DNA of 64,000 nucleotides from NCBI GenBank assembly GCA_031276195.1, contig JAISNN010000088.1, positions 1 to 64,000 on the forward strand, written 5' to 3'. Position 1 is the first letter of the stretch. Each line of letters begins with the position of its first letter. The position numbers were made by a program, and so were the translations under genes. The DNA comes from Clostridiales bacterium. GTDB lineage: Bacteria; Bacillota; Clostridia; Christensenellales; JAISNN01. The notes under the pieces were generated by a model. It saw only the letters and a list, made by a program, of their open reading frames with translations, ran no database searches and was not told where the DNA came from. This document shows positions 49,330 to 58,720 of this stretch, piece by piece.

Positions 49330-49600
49330 AAACGCAACGGCTATATAGATACTATAATATAAAGCGAAAGAAAAAAAACTAAAAAATAAAATGCGGAATG
49401 AAAAATACCGCTAAAAAGCCGCTATATTATAGATACTATATAATATAAAACGAAAGAAAAAAGACTAAAAAATAAAATACGGAATGAAAAATACCGCTAA
49501 AAAACCGCTATATTATTGATACTATATAATATAAAGCGAAAGAAAAAAACTGAAAAATAAAATACGGAATGAAAAATACCGCTAAACCGAACGCGGGCAA
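49330..49600 (+). repeat. Three ~85-bp tandem repeats between mraZ and rsmH
   Basis: 'gatactatataatataaagcgaaagaaaaaaactaaaaaataaaatacggaatgaaaaataccgctaaaaa' x3. Confidence 0.92.
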
Positions 49601-49670
49601 ATAACCGCCGCTATAACCGCATAATCACCGATCACCGACCGCTAAACTTAAAACGGGAAAATAAAAAATT

Positions 49671-50603
49671 ATGAAATTTAATCACGTTCCCGTAATGCTC
49701 GGCAAGTGCATAGAGGGTTTGAATATAAATCCGGACGGAATTTATTTCGACGGGACTCTCGGCGGCGGCGGACACAGCCTCGAAATCGTAAAAAGGCTGA
49801 CTTCCGGCAGGTTGATCGCCGTGGATCGCGACGGCGACGCCATAAAAGCGGCGTCTTTGCGTCTTAAAGCGTATTCGGACAAAATCACTTTCATTCACGA
49901 CGATTTTAAAAACGTCGCGAAACGGTTCGGCGACTTCGGAATCGCTAAGTTGGACGGCGTACTGCTCGACCTCGGCGTGTCGTCCTATCAAATCGACGAC
50001 CCGAAAAGGGGATTTTCATACCGCTTTGACGGCGGACTCGATATGCGGATGGATCAAGAGCAAGAATTGACGGCTTTCGATATCGTCAACGGATATTCGG
50101 AGAGCGAACTTACGAAAATATTTTTTCAATACGGCGAGGAGAGGTTTTCAAAACGGATCGCCGAAAACATCGTCAAAAACAGAAAGCAAAAGCCGATAAA
50201 AACCACGGGCGCGCTTTCTGAGATCATAACGGACAGCGTTCCGATAAAATTTCGGTACGCGGACGGAAACCCTTGCAAAAGGGTATTCCAGAGTTTGAGA
50301 ATTTGCGTAAATTCCGAACTCGCGGGATTGTACGAGGGAATACTTTCCTTGGCGGGGCGGTTAAAAAAAGGAGGAATCATCGAAGTAATTTCTTTTCATT
50401 CGTTGGAGGACAGGATCGTCAAGCAAGCCTTTAAATATATGGAAAGCGATTGCGTCTGCGGCAAGGGTATGCCCGTTTGCACGTGCGGAAAGGTCAGAGA
50501 GGGGATTATTCTGACAAAAAAACCGCTGACTGCCGACGAAGGGGAATTGAAGGCAAATCCGAGAGCGGCAAGCGCGAAACTGAGAATCTTGGAGAAGGCG
50601 TAA
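49671..50603 (+). CDS. rsmH: 16S rRNA (cytosine1402-N4)-methyltransferase
   Basis: 'NHVPVMLGKCIEGLN...DGTLGGGGHSLEI', 'LDLGVSSYQID'. Confidence 0.97.
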   Translation: MKFNHVPVMLGKCIEGLNINPDGIYFDGTLGGGGHSLEIVKRLTSGRLIAVDRDGDAIKAASLRLKAYSDKITFIHDDFKNVAKRFGDFGIAKLDGVLLDLGVSSYQIDDPKRGFSYRFDGGLDMRMDQEQELTAFDIVNGYSESELTKIFFQYGEERFSKRIAENIVKNRKQKPIKTTGALSEIITDSVPIKFRYADGNPCKRVFQSLRICVNSELAGLYEGILSLAGRLKKGGIIEVISFHSLEDRIVKQAFKYMESDCVCGKGMPVCTCGKVREGIILTKKPLTADEGELKANPRAASAKLRILEKA

Positions 50604-50890
50604 GGCGGGTAATTTTTTGCGGCATATAAAAATGAGGCGAAAAATGCGGAAAAACGCGGCAGCGCGGCATTAAAAAATGCGGAAAAACGCGGCGGCGCGG
50701 CATTAATATAACGCAAAAAAGGCAAAAAATCTACGGATGAAACGAATAATTTTATATAATAAACGGTATAAAATATCGTGATTCAATAAAAAACCGATGA
50801 AAAATCGGTAAAAAACCGATAAAAATTAATAAAAACATAAGTCAAACTTATCTGATTTGAGAAATGACAGGTTTTACAGGGGGACCGCTC

Positions 50891-52471
50891 ATGGATTACT
50901 CTTTTAGAAGCGAGTTCGGCGATCGGGAGAGCGGATACAAATCCGCTTTGACTTCCGGCAATTCGACGAACAAAATCAAAGCGCGCACTACGTTTGAATA
51001 CGATGTGCAGCCGTCCGCAACGACTAACTTTTCGGGTGGAGCGCAGCCGTCCGCAACGACTAACTTTTCGGGCGGAACGCAACCGTCCGCAACGGCTAAC
51101 TTTTCGGGCGGCGAATTCGCGCGCGGCGGACGCGGTGAATATTCCGTGGGTTACGCCGGCGTTACCGAGTACGGCGACGAAGAAGCCGAGCGCGTCGACA
51201 AACAAAGAAGGCAGGCGGAGGGCGTAAGGGTGCTGTACGCGCCCATTATCAAAACGAACGAAACCGCTGCGAACGCGGGCGGAGCGCAAACGGCGGGGAA
51301 TGCCGTTCAAGCGGGCGACGCCGTAAATATACCCGATCGCGGCGAAAACCGCGGCGCGGGGATTTTTGACGCGGGACAAAACGGCGCGAATCAAAACGAT
51401 TTTCAACAAACGCGCGGCAGACCCGAATCCTATGTGGATTTTGCCCTTAGGAACAAGAATTTTGAATCGCGGACGAGAAACGCGAATACCGCGAACGGCG
51501 GTTTGTACGTAAGCGCGCCGAATAATTCCGTTCCGAGCGGCGGTGCGTATGTGAATAATCCGGCTCAAAACGCGGGAGCGTATGTGAATAATTCCGTTCC
51601 GAGCGGCGGCGCGTATCAGAACGGCGGCGCATATGTGAATAATCCGGCTCAAAACGCGGGAGCGTATGTGAATAATTCCGTTCCGAGCGGCGGCGCATAC
51701 GGCACATCCGCTTTAAACGCGGAAGCGGGTTTCGGCGTGAACGTTTCGCGCGCGCAAAACGGCGCGTCGCCGGCGGAGAGGCTCTTTTACGGGAGCGGTT
51801 CGTCGTCGGACGGTTTCTTTGAAAACGCGGTGTCTACGGTTCGTTCGGATTTTGACAGACGGCAAGAACTCAACAAACTTTTACGCGAACACGAGGAAAA
51901 AAGAGCCGCTTTGGACAGTTACGACGACAAGGTAAAATACATATACGAGACGGTAAAAAACAACAGAAACGGCGAGATTTTGAACGTCGGAACCGACGGT
52001 ATAGAACCGCGTTTTGAGAGGGATTTTTCATACTCCGCGGAAGGCTTTGCCGGGGTGGATACGGATAGCGTATACGGCGGTTTTGACGACGGCGCAAAGG
52101 TCGTTGAAATTTCCTCCGGCGCGGACTCGATCCGCGTCGTCGAGCCGAGCAATTTTAGGCGCGTACGGCAAGTCGAGAAGCGCGGCGCGGATTTTTACGA
52201 CATCGACGGCGAATTTAACGGCGCGTATGAAGGGCGTTCAAAGACGGAGGGCGGCAAATCGGGATTTTTCAGATCGCTTTTCAAGAAAAAGGACGGAACG
52301 GGACGCGCAACGGGTTTGACGGGGCTTGGGAAGTTCGTCGTGTGCGTGTACGTCGCGCTTGCGGCGGCTCTCGCCGTCTTTATAATCTCCAACCAAAGCG
52401 GAACGGGCGGCGCGCCCGTCGACAGTTCGCAACCAGCGGCGGTTGAGATTGAGAGCGTTTCGGACAAATAG
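50891..52471 (+). CDS. Unusual repeat-rich protein with one C-terminal TM at the ftsL position of the dcw cluster
   Basis: 'QPSATTNFSGGA' x3; '(GG)AYVNNPAQNAGAYVNNSVPSG' repeats; coiled-coil-like 'FDRRQELNKLLREHEEKRAALDSYDDKVKYIYETV'; TM 'KFVVCVYVALAAALAVFIIS'. Confidence 0.75.
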   Translation: MDYSFRSEFGDRESGYKSALTSGNSTNKIKARTTFEYDVQPSATTNFSGGAQPSATTNFSGGTQPSATANFSGGEFARGGRGEYSVGYAGVTEYGDEEAERVDKQRRQAEGVRVLYAPIIKTNETAANAGGAQTAGNAVQAGDAVNIPDRGENRGAGIFDAGQNGANQNDFQQTRGRPESYVDFALRNKNFESRTRNANTANGGLYVSAPNNSVPSGGAYVNNPAQNAGAYVNNSVPSGGAYQNGGAYVNNPAQNAGAYVNNSVPSGGAYGTSALNAEAGFGVNVSRAQNGASPAERLFYGSGSSSDGFFENAVSTVRSDFDRRQELNKLLREHEEKRAALDSYDDKVKYIYETVKNNRNGEILNVGTDGIEPRFERDFSYSAEGFAGVDTDSVYGGFDDGAKVVEISSGADSIRVVEPSNFRRVRQVEKRGADFYDIDGEFNGAYEGRSKTEGGKSGFFRSLFKKKDGTGRATGLTGLGKFVVCVYVALAAALAVFIISNQSGTGGAPVDSSQPAAVEIESVSDK

Positions 52472-52496
52472 GATTTGAAAAGTTTGACTAGTATAA

Positions 52497-52690
52497 TTTA
52501 AAACGGCTTAAAGTATGCGGATATGGTACACGATAAGCCGTTTTTTTTGTTGTGTTTTTATGGCATTGTATTTTTTTTGTATTCCGCGAGGCTTGCCGCG
52601 GTTTTTTTTATGGCGTTTTCCGTAATTTAAAACGGCTTAAAGTATGCGGACAGAGTATATAAATAAGCCGTTTTTTGTTGTGTTTTTAGG
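52497..52690 (+). terminator. Duplicated terminator hairpin
   Basis: 'AAAACGGCTTAAAGTATGCGGA...TAAGCCGTTTTTT' near 52500 and 52628. Confidence 0.75.
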
Positions 52691-52946
52691 GGATTTTATG
52701 TCGGTTTATTAGTATTTTTTGCCATAGTATTTTTGACGGCGGTTGATTTTATTTTATTCGTATTTCCGTATTTGTGCTTTTGCCGCGCTTGTTTTTTATT
52801 TTATTCACATTTTTTTTGACTCTGTATTTTTATGGTATTGTTTTTATTTTATTCGTATTTTTATCATAGTGTTTTTATATGCGGCATATAGTTTATAGCG
52901 ATTTTATTTTTTCGGTCGGTTTTGCGTTTTGTCCGGAGTGTTTTTT

Positions 52947-54854
52947 ATGAATAATTTCAATTTTTATTTTAAGCGTAGGTTGTCCGCGTTCACCGTGCTG
53001 ATAGCCTTTGTTTTTGCCGCGCTTCTTGGCAGGCTTTTTTACGTTCAGGTCGTGATGTCGGCGGATTTGCAGGCGAAAGCCCTTGATCAATGGACGCGCG
53101 ATCTCGAACTCGACGCGGAACGGGGAAAAATTTATGACCGAAACGGAGTGGTTTTGGCGGAAAATTCGACAAAATACACCGTTTATGTCCGTCCGAACGC
53201 CGTTTCGGACCCGGAAAGCGTCGCGCAAGCGTTGGGCGAACTCTTGGATGCGGATTGCGAAAAACTTTTGGGAGAGATCAAGGCGCATAAAAAATCCGAA
53301 ATTACCGTCGCGAAAAACGTCGAGAGATACACTATGCTGGACATTATGTCGCGTGAAATGAACGGCGTATATTTTTCCTCTAAAAACAACCGCGTATATC
53401 CTTACGGAAATTTTTTGACGCAGGTCGTGGGATTTGTGAACGGCGACGGGAGCGGACAATCGGGGATCGAACTTTTTTACGACAAATACCTGACGGGGAC
53501 GGACGGGCGCAGTCTCACCGAAACCGACCTTATCGGAAAGGGTTTAAAGGGCGGCGCGACGGTTTATATTCCGTCGATTCCCGGAATGAACGTCAATTTG
53601 ACCGTGGATTATAGAATTCAGAGCATCGTCGAAAGCGCGGTTTCGGAAGCCGCGGAAACGCATAAAGCAAAGGGCGTTGCGGCGATCGTTATGAACGCCA
53701 AGACGGGGGAGGTTGCGGCGATGGCGCAATATCCGTCTTATGACTTGAATTACGTTCCGCGCGGCGATATAGCCGCGCTTTTCGAGAATTCTAAGAGCGC
53801 GCTTATTTCGGGCGTTTTCGAGCCGGGTTCGACGTTTAAGATTTTGACCGCCGCCGCCGCTTTGGAGGAGGGGCTTGTGAATTCAAGCAAACTTTTCACC
53901 TGCCCGGGATACAGAATCGTCGACGGACAGAAAATAAAATGCTGGAAGACGAAGGGACACGGCACGCAGACCTTTATCGAGGGCATTCAAAACAGTTGCA
54001 ACTGTGTTTTTATGGATTTGGTTCAGGCGTTAGGTACGGAGAGGTTTTATAAATACCTAAAAAAATTCGGAATTTTCGAGCGGACGGGCATAGATTTGAG
54101 GGGCGAGGCTTCCGCGCTTTCGATCGCGGAAAAGAACGTCAAGACGGTCGATCTCGCGCGTATCGGTTTCGGGCAGGCGATCGCGATGACGCCCGTCGAA
54201 CTTTTGAACGCCGTTACGTCGGTCGTCAACGGCGGAAACGTTTTGACGCCTTATTTGGTCTCGTCAATAATCGACACGAACGGCAAGATTGTTTTAAGGA
54301 ATTACCCTAAAATAAAGGGCGTATCGGTGAGCGGAAAAACGAGCGCGGTTATGCGGCAATACTTGGAAAGCGTCGTGAAAAACGGCGGGGGAAAGGCGGC
54401 CGGCGTTCCGGGCTATCCGATCGGCGGCAAGACGGGAACGGCGCAGAAATATCAAAGCGGCGGCGGGATCGCGCAGGGAAAATATATCGGTTCGTTTATC
54501 GGTTTTTATCCCTCTTACGATCCGGAATACGTGTTGATGTTCATCGTGGACGAACCCGGGACGGGAGTGTATTACGGGAGTATCGTAGCCGCGCCGTACG
54601 CTGGTAAAATATTTTCGTCGATGTTCAATTATCTCGATATCGAGCCGAATTTCACGGAGGGCGATTTCGCCGATATGGTGGAATTTGAAATGCCCGACCT
54701 GCGCGGAATGGCCTTTTACGACGCGGAAAGTTTGCTGAAAAAAATGGGAATTTCATACGAATTTGAGGGCGATGGGGATTTCATTACATATCAAATTCCC
54801 GCGGCGGGGAGTAAGATTACGGCGAGAAACGTCGTATATATCACGACCGGTTAG
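52947..54854 (+). CDS. Class B penicillin-binding protein (FtsI/SpoVD type) with PASTA domain
   Basis: 'FEPGSTFKILTAAAALEEG', 'SCN', 'GGKTGTAQKY', C-terminal PASTA-like 'MPDLRGMAFYDAESLLKKMGISYEFEG'. Confidence 0.94.
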   Translation: MNNFNFYFKRRLSAFTVLIAFVFAALLGRLFYVQVVMSADLQAKALDQWTRDLELDAERGKIYDRNGVVLAENSTKYTVYVRPNAVSDPESVAQALGELLDADCEKLLGEIKAHKKSEITVAKNVERYTMLDIMSREMNGVYFSSKNNRVYPYGNFLTQVVGFVNGDGSGQSGIELFYDKYLTGTDGRSLTETDLIGKGLKGGATVYIPSIPGMNVNLTVDYRIQSIVESAVSEAAETHKAKGVAAIVMNAKTGEVAAMAQYPSYDLNYVPRGDIAALFENSKSALISGVFEPGSTFKILTAAAALEEGLVNSSKLFTCPGYRIVDGQKIKCWKTKGHGTQTFIEGIQNSCNCVFMDLVQALGTERFYKYLKKFGIFERTGIDLRGEASALSIAEKNVKTVDLARIGFGQAIAMTPVELLNAVTSVVNGGNVLTPYLVSSIIDTNGKIVLRNYPKIKGVSVSGKTSAVMRQYLESVVKNGGGKAAGVPGYPIGGKTGTAQKYQSGGGIAQGKYIGSFIGFYPSYDPEYVLMFIVDEPGTGVYYGSIVAAPYAGKIFSSMFNYLDIEPNFTEGDFADMVEFEMPDLRGMAFYDAESLLKKMGISYEFEGDGDFITYQIPAAGSKITARNVVYITTG

Positions 54855-55154
54855 GACGCGCTTTTTTATACCCGTTACGCTTTCAAATCATATTTGACCG
54901 GCGATGCCGCAATCCGTTTAATTAATTTTTTTTGCGGCGCGTCAAAATGCGGCGCGTTTGCATAGTATTCTAATATTTCCGGATAATAGAATACTTAATC
55001 TGTTTAAGTATTCTATTATCTATAAGATTTACGGGGTAAATTTTAGAATATATAATCTGTTTATATATTCTAAAAGACCTTTAAAGAGATAAAAACGTCA
55101 AAAAATATAGAAAAAAACGCTTTTGAAGCGAATATAAAAATAAGGTGATAAAAA

Positions 55155-56786
55155 ATGAAACAACTTGTCGAACTCTTAAAAAATGTCAAAATCGTGAAAA
55201 AATGTGGGGCTATGCCTCTTGAAATTACCGACCTTGCGATTGACTGCAAAAAGGTGAAAAACGGAGGAATTTTTATCGCGGTCAGAGGATCCGCCGCGAA
55301 CGGAAACGACTATATTTTTGACGCGCTAAAAAACGGAGCCGCGCTGATTGTGTCGGACGACGAAAGAGCGTTAAAAAAAGGAATCGGGAATTTTTCGGAG
55401 AAAGAAACCGGATTAAAAAACCGAACGGCTGATGCCGGAGGTGAAATAACGCCGAAAGAGGAAAGCGGAAATTATTCGGAAAACGAAACGCAAAACGTTT
55501 GCGGAGGTGAAATAACGCCGAAAGAGGAAAGCGGAAATTATTCGGAAAACGGAATTGAAATCCCGTACATAATAGTCGAGGACGCGAGAGAGGCATACGC
55601 TTTCATCGCGGCGAACTATTTCGGAAACCCCGCGGCGGGTATGCGGTTCATCGGGATTTCGGGTACGAACGGAAAGACTACGATAGCGCATATGATATAC
55701 CATATATTATATTCAAACGGCATAAAAACGGGGCTTATCGGCACGATCGGAAACATTATCGACGGCTTGCGCGGGGAGACGGATATGACTACGCCCGATC
55801 CGTACGAACTTTTTGCCGTTTTGAAAAAAATGAGAGATTGCGGAACGGAAGTCGTCGTATCGGAGGTTTCGGCGCACGCGATATACCTAAAAAAGATAAA
55901 CCCGATCATCGCCGACGTGGCGGTTTTCACAAATTGTTCGCAAGATCACATAGATTTTTTTAAGACGATGGAAAAATACGCCGAAGTCAAAAAGTCGTAT
56001 TTCACAAAAAAACACGCGCGGAGCGTCGTTATAAACGCCGACGATTCGGTTGGCGTGGAGATTATCAACGGCTCTGACGCGAAAGTCATAAGTTACGGAA
56101 TCAAAAATCCGTCCGACGTGTTCGCGATCAATATACGCCTTTCTATGGCGGGTTCGGGTTTTTTTGCCAATCTTTTCGACGACGTGGAGGAAATCCGCCT
56201 GCCTATACCCGGGCTTTTCAACGTATATAACGCTCTCGCCGCGATGACGGCGGCGCGGCTCTTGAATATATCGCTGAAAGATTCCGCGGAAAGCCTTTTG
56301 AGTCTGCCCGAAATTCCCGGACGGTTCAATCTCTTGACGGCGGAAAAATGCGGCTTTGTCATAGACTACGCGCATTCTCCCGACGGTCTGAAAAAAATTC
56401 TCATAGCGGCGAGGGGGATCACCAAAGGACGGCTGATATGCGTATTCGGGTGCGGCGGAAACCGCGATAAAATTAAACGCCCGATTATGGGGCGCGTCGC
56501 CGCGGACTACGGCGACTTTACAATTCTCACGTCCGATAATCCGCGCTTCGAGGAGCCGGAAGATATAATACGCGATATCGAAAACGGCTTAAAGGGTATA
56601 ACGGATCAATATATGAATATAATAGACAGAGAAAAGGCGATAAAAAAGGCGTATGAAATAGCCGGAAAAAACGACCTTATCGTCGTCGCCGGAAAGGGAG
56701 CGGAGGATTATATAGATATTAAGGGCGTGAAATACGAATACGGCGACAGGAGAGTTATAGAGGAAATTATCGCATCCGAGCGTTGA
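55155..56786 (+). CDS. murE: UDP-N-acetylmuramyl-tripeptide synthetase (MurE) with a 22-aa tandem duplication
   Basis: 'GISGTNGKTTIAHMIYHIL', 'DYAHSPDGL', 'TSDNPRFEEPEDIIRDI'. Confidence 0.93.
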   Translation: MKQLVELLKNVKIVKKCGAMPLEITDLAIDCKKVKNGGIFIAVRGSAANGNDYIFDALKNGAALIVSDDERALKKGIGNFSEKETGLKNRTADAGGEITPKEESGNYSENETQNVCGGEITPKEESGNYSENGIEIPYIIVEDAREAYAFIAANYFGNPAAGMRFIGISGTNGKTTIAHMIYHILYSNGIKTGLIGTIGNIIDGLRGETDMTTPDPYELFAVLKKMRDCGTEVVVSEVSAHAIYLKKINPIIADVAVFTNCSQDHIDFFKTMEKYAEVKKSYFTKKHARSVVINADDSVGVEIINGSDAKVISYGIKNPSDVFAINIRLSMAGSGFFANLFDDVEEIRLPIPGLFNVYNALAAMTAARLLNISLKDSAESLLSLPEIPGRFNLLTAEKCGFVIDYAHSPDGLKKILIAARGITKGRLICVFGCGGNRDKIKRPIMGRVAADYGDFTILTSDNPRFEEPEDIIRDIENGLKGITDQYMNIIDREKAIKKAYEIAGKNDLIVVAGKGAEDYIDIKGVKYEYGDRRVIEEIIASER

Positions 56787-56814
56787 TAAACGCGCTTCGA
56801 TACGCTTAAAAATC

Positions 56815-56965
56815 CGCTTTTAAATATAAATAAATCCGCCAAAAAACGCGGTATTATACCGCGAAAATCCGCTTTTTAAAATGCGGAAAAACGGAAAGAA
56901 AAATAGGTTTTTAAATATAAATAAATCCGCTAAAAACGCGGTATTATACCGCGAAAAAATAAGGG
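56815..56965 (+). repeat. Duplicated ~95-bp spacer segment with two GCGGTATTATACCGC palindromes
   Basis: 'tttaaatataaataaatccgccaaaaaacgcggtattataccgcgaaaa' near 56819 and 56910. Confidence 0.9.
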
Positions 56966-56977
56966 CTTTTAAGTATT

Positions 56978-57997
56978 ATGAGCGAATACAAAAACCTAAT
57001 TATTATACTTCTCGCGGCTCTCGCGGCTTTCGCCGTATCGATGCTGATTTCGCCGTTTGTAATAAAAATTACAGAACGGATAAAGGCGGGGCAGCCTATT
57101 TTGAAATACCTCGAACACCACGAAAAAAAGGTCGGAACTCCCACGATGGGCGGCTTCATTTTTATCATTCCCGCCGCGCTCATAACTCTTTCCGTCGGCT
57201 ATAACCGCCTTTCTCTCGTAGCGGTTTTGACGGCGGCAAGTTATGGAATCGTCGGTTTTTTGGACGATTTTATAAAGGTTCGACGCGGGATGAACGAGGG
57301 CTTGAAGCCATATCAAAAGGTCGTCGGGCAACTCGGAATCGCGGTCATCGCGACGCTTTTCGCATATTATAACGACGGTATAGGAACGTCCGTAAAAGTG
57401 CCTTTTTCCGTTTTTGAGGTCGATCTCGGGATATGGTTCATACCTTTTTCGATTTTCGTTTTCGTCGCCGTAACGAATTCCGTAAATTTGACGGACGGAA
57501 TAGACGGGCTTGCCGGCGGTTCGGGCGCGGCGGCTTTCGCGGCTTTTTCGGCGGCGGGAATTTTGTACTATTTGGAGGCGGCGCACTACGGCGCGGCGGC
57601 TTTCGCGGACGGTTTGTTTTCGCTGGCGGTTTTTTCGGCGGTTTTTTCGTGTTCTCTGCTGGGTTTTTTGTGGAAAAACGCCGGTCCTTCGAGGATTTTT
57701 ATGGGCGATACGGGTTCGCTGGCGATCGGCGGAGGTTTGGCGGCGGCGGCGATATTTATGCGCAATCCGTTGATTTTGCCGATCGTCTGCGCCGTATACG
57801 TATGGTCGAGCGTAAGCGTAATTTTGCAAGTGGCGTTTTTTAAGGCGGCGAAGAGACGGATATTTAAAATGTCGCCCTTTCATCATCATTTGGAATTAAA
57901 AGGTTATTCGGAGGCGAAAATTACGACGTTCTATACCGTCGTTACGATAGCCGCCGGGCTGGTCGGGATTATTTCCGTGATATTAAATTTGAGTTGA
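56978..57997 (+). CDS. mraY: Phospho-N-acetylmuramoyl-pentapeptide transferase
   Basis: 'KKVGTPTMGGFIFI', 'GFLDDFIKV', 'NLTDGIDGLAGG', 'FMGDTGSLAIGG', 'FHHHLELKG'. Confidence 0.97.
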   Translation: MSEYKNLIIILLAALAAFAVSMLISPFVIKITERIKAGQPILKYLEHHEKKVGTPTMGGFIFIIPAALITLSVGYNRLSLVAVLTAASYGIVGFLDDFIKVRRGMNEGLKPYQKVVGQLGIAVIATLFAYYNDGIGTSVKVPFSVFEVDLGIWFIPFSIFVFVAVTNSVNLTDGIDGLAGGSGAAAFAAFSAAGILYYLEAAHYGAAAFADGLFSLAVFSAVFSCSLLGFLWKNAGPSRIFMGDTGSLAIGGGLAAAAIFMRNPLILPIVCAVYVWSSVSVILQVAFFKAAKRRIFKMSPFHHHLELKGYSEAKITTFYTVVTIAAGLVGIISVILNLS

Positions 57998-58201
57998 TTT
58001 AAAACTTTCGCGGATCGGGGCCGCCGCCGCGTAATTTAAGACGCGGAAAAATATAAAAATACAGTATTTCGATAATACGGAGCGCGTTTTTTATCCCGAT
58101 CCGTTGTTTTTTATGTCAATCGTTTTTTCTTGTATTGCATAGTATTCTATAGCGCGGAATACTCTATTTTTTCTAAAAAATAACAATTATACTGATTAAA
58201 C

Positions 58202-58339
58202 TTTTAATCCGTACGGTATACGGATTAAAATCCGCCGCCGGCTTTGACGGCGCGGGGCGGAAAATTCACCCGTTTAATGCCGTCATAGCGGTAAACCCGG
58301 CAAAATGTTTGCATTTTGCCGCCGCTCTTATAAGAGCGG
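58202..58339. ncRNA. Candidate structured intergenic element with serial perfect hairpins
   Basis: TTTTAATCCGTA-CGGTA-TACGGATTAAAA (58202-58230); GGCAAAATG-TTTG-CATTTTGCC (58299-58320); CCGCTCTTATAAGAGCGG (58322-58339). Confidence 0.4.
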
Positions 58340-58720
58340 TTTTAGATCAAAGGTACGTTTGATTTAAAAATTTAACCGCTATATAACTTTTTTTAATATA
58401 AATTTATCCAAAACACTATACATTGTGTTTTTTTTATGGTATAATAACAAAAAAGGCGTTTATTTTAAGACATTAATTTCAAAAAGATTATCGTTTAAAA
58501 ACAAATTCAAAAAATCAAGCGGCGTTAAATTCAAAAAAAAGAATCCAACGGGGAAAGAGTTAGATTCAAAAAAGAGCGTTGCTTACCAAAAAAACAAATT
58601 CAAAAACGACGCGCGTTAAAAACCGCGCTAATTCAAGAAAAAAATCAAAATCGGGAAAAAGTTAAATTCAAAAAAAGAATCAATCAAAAAATTTTAAATT
58701 CAAAAAAAAGGAGTTTTATT

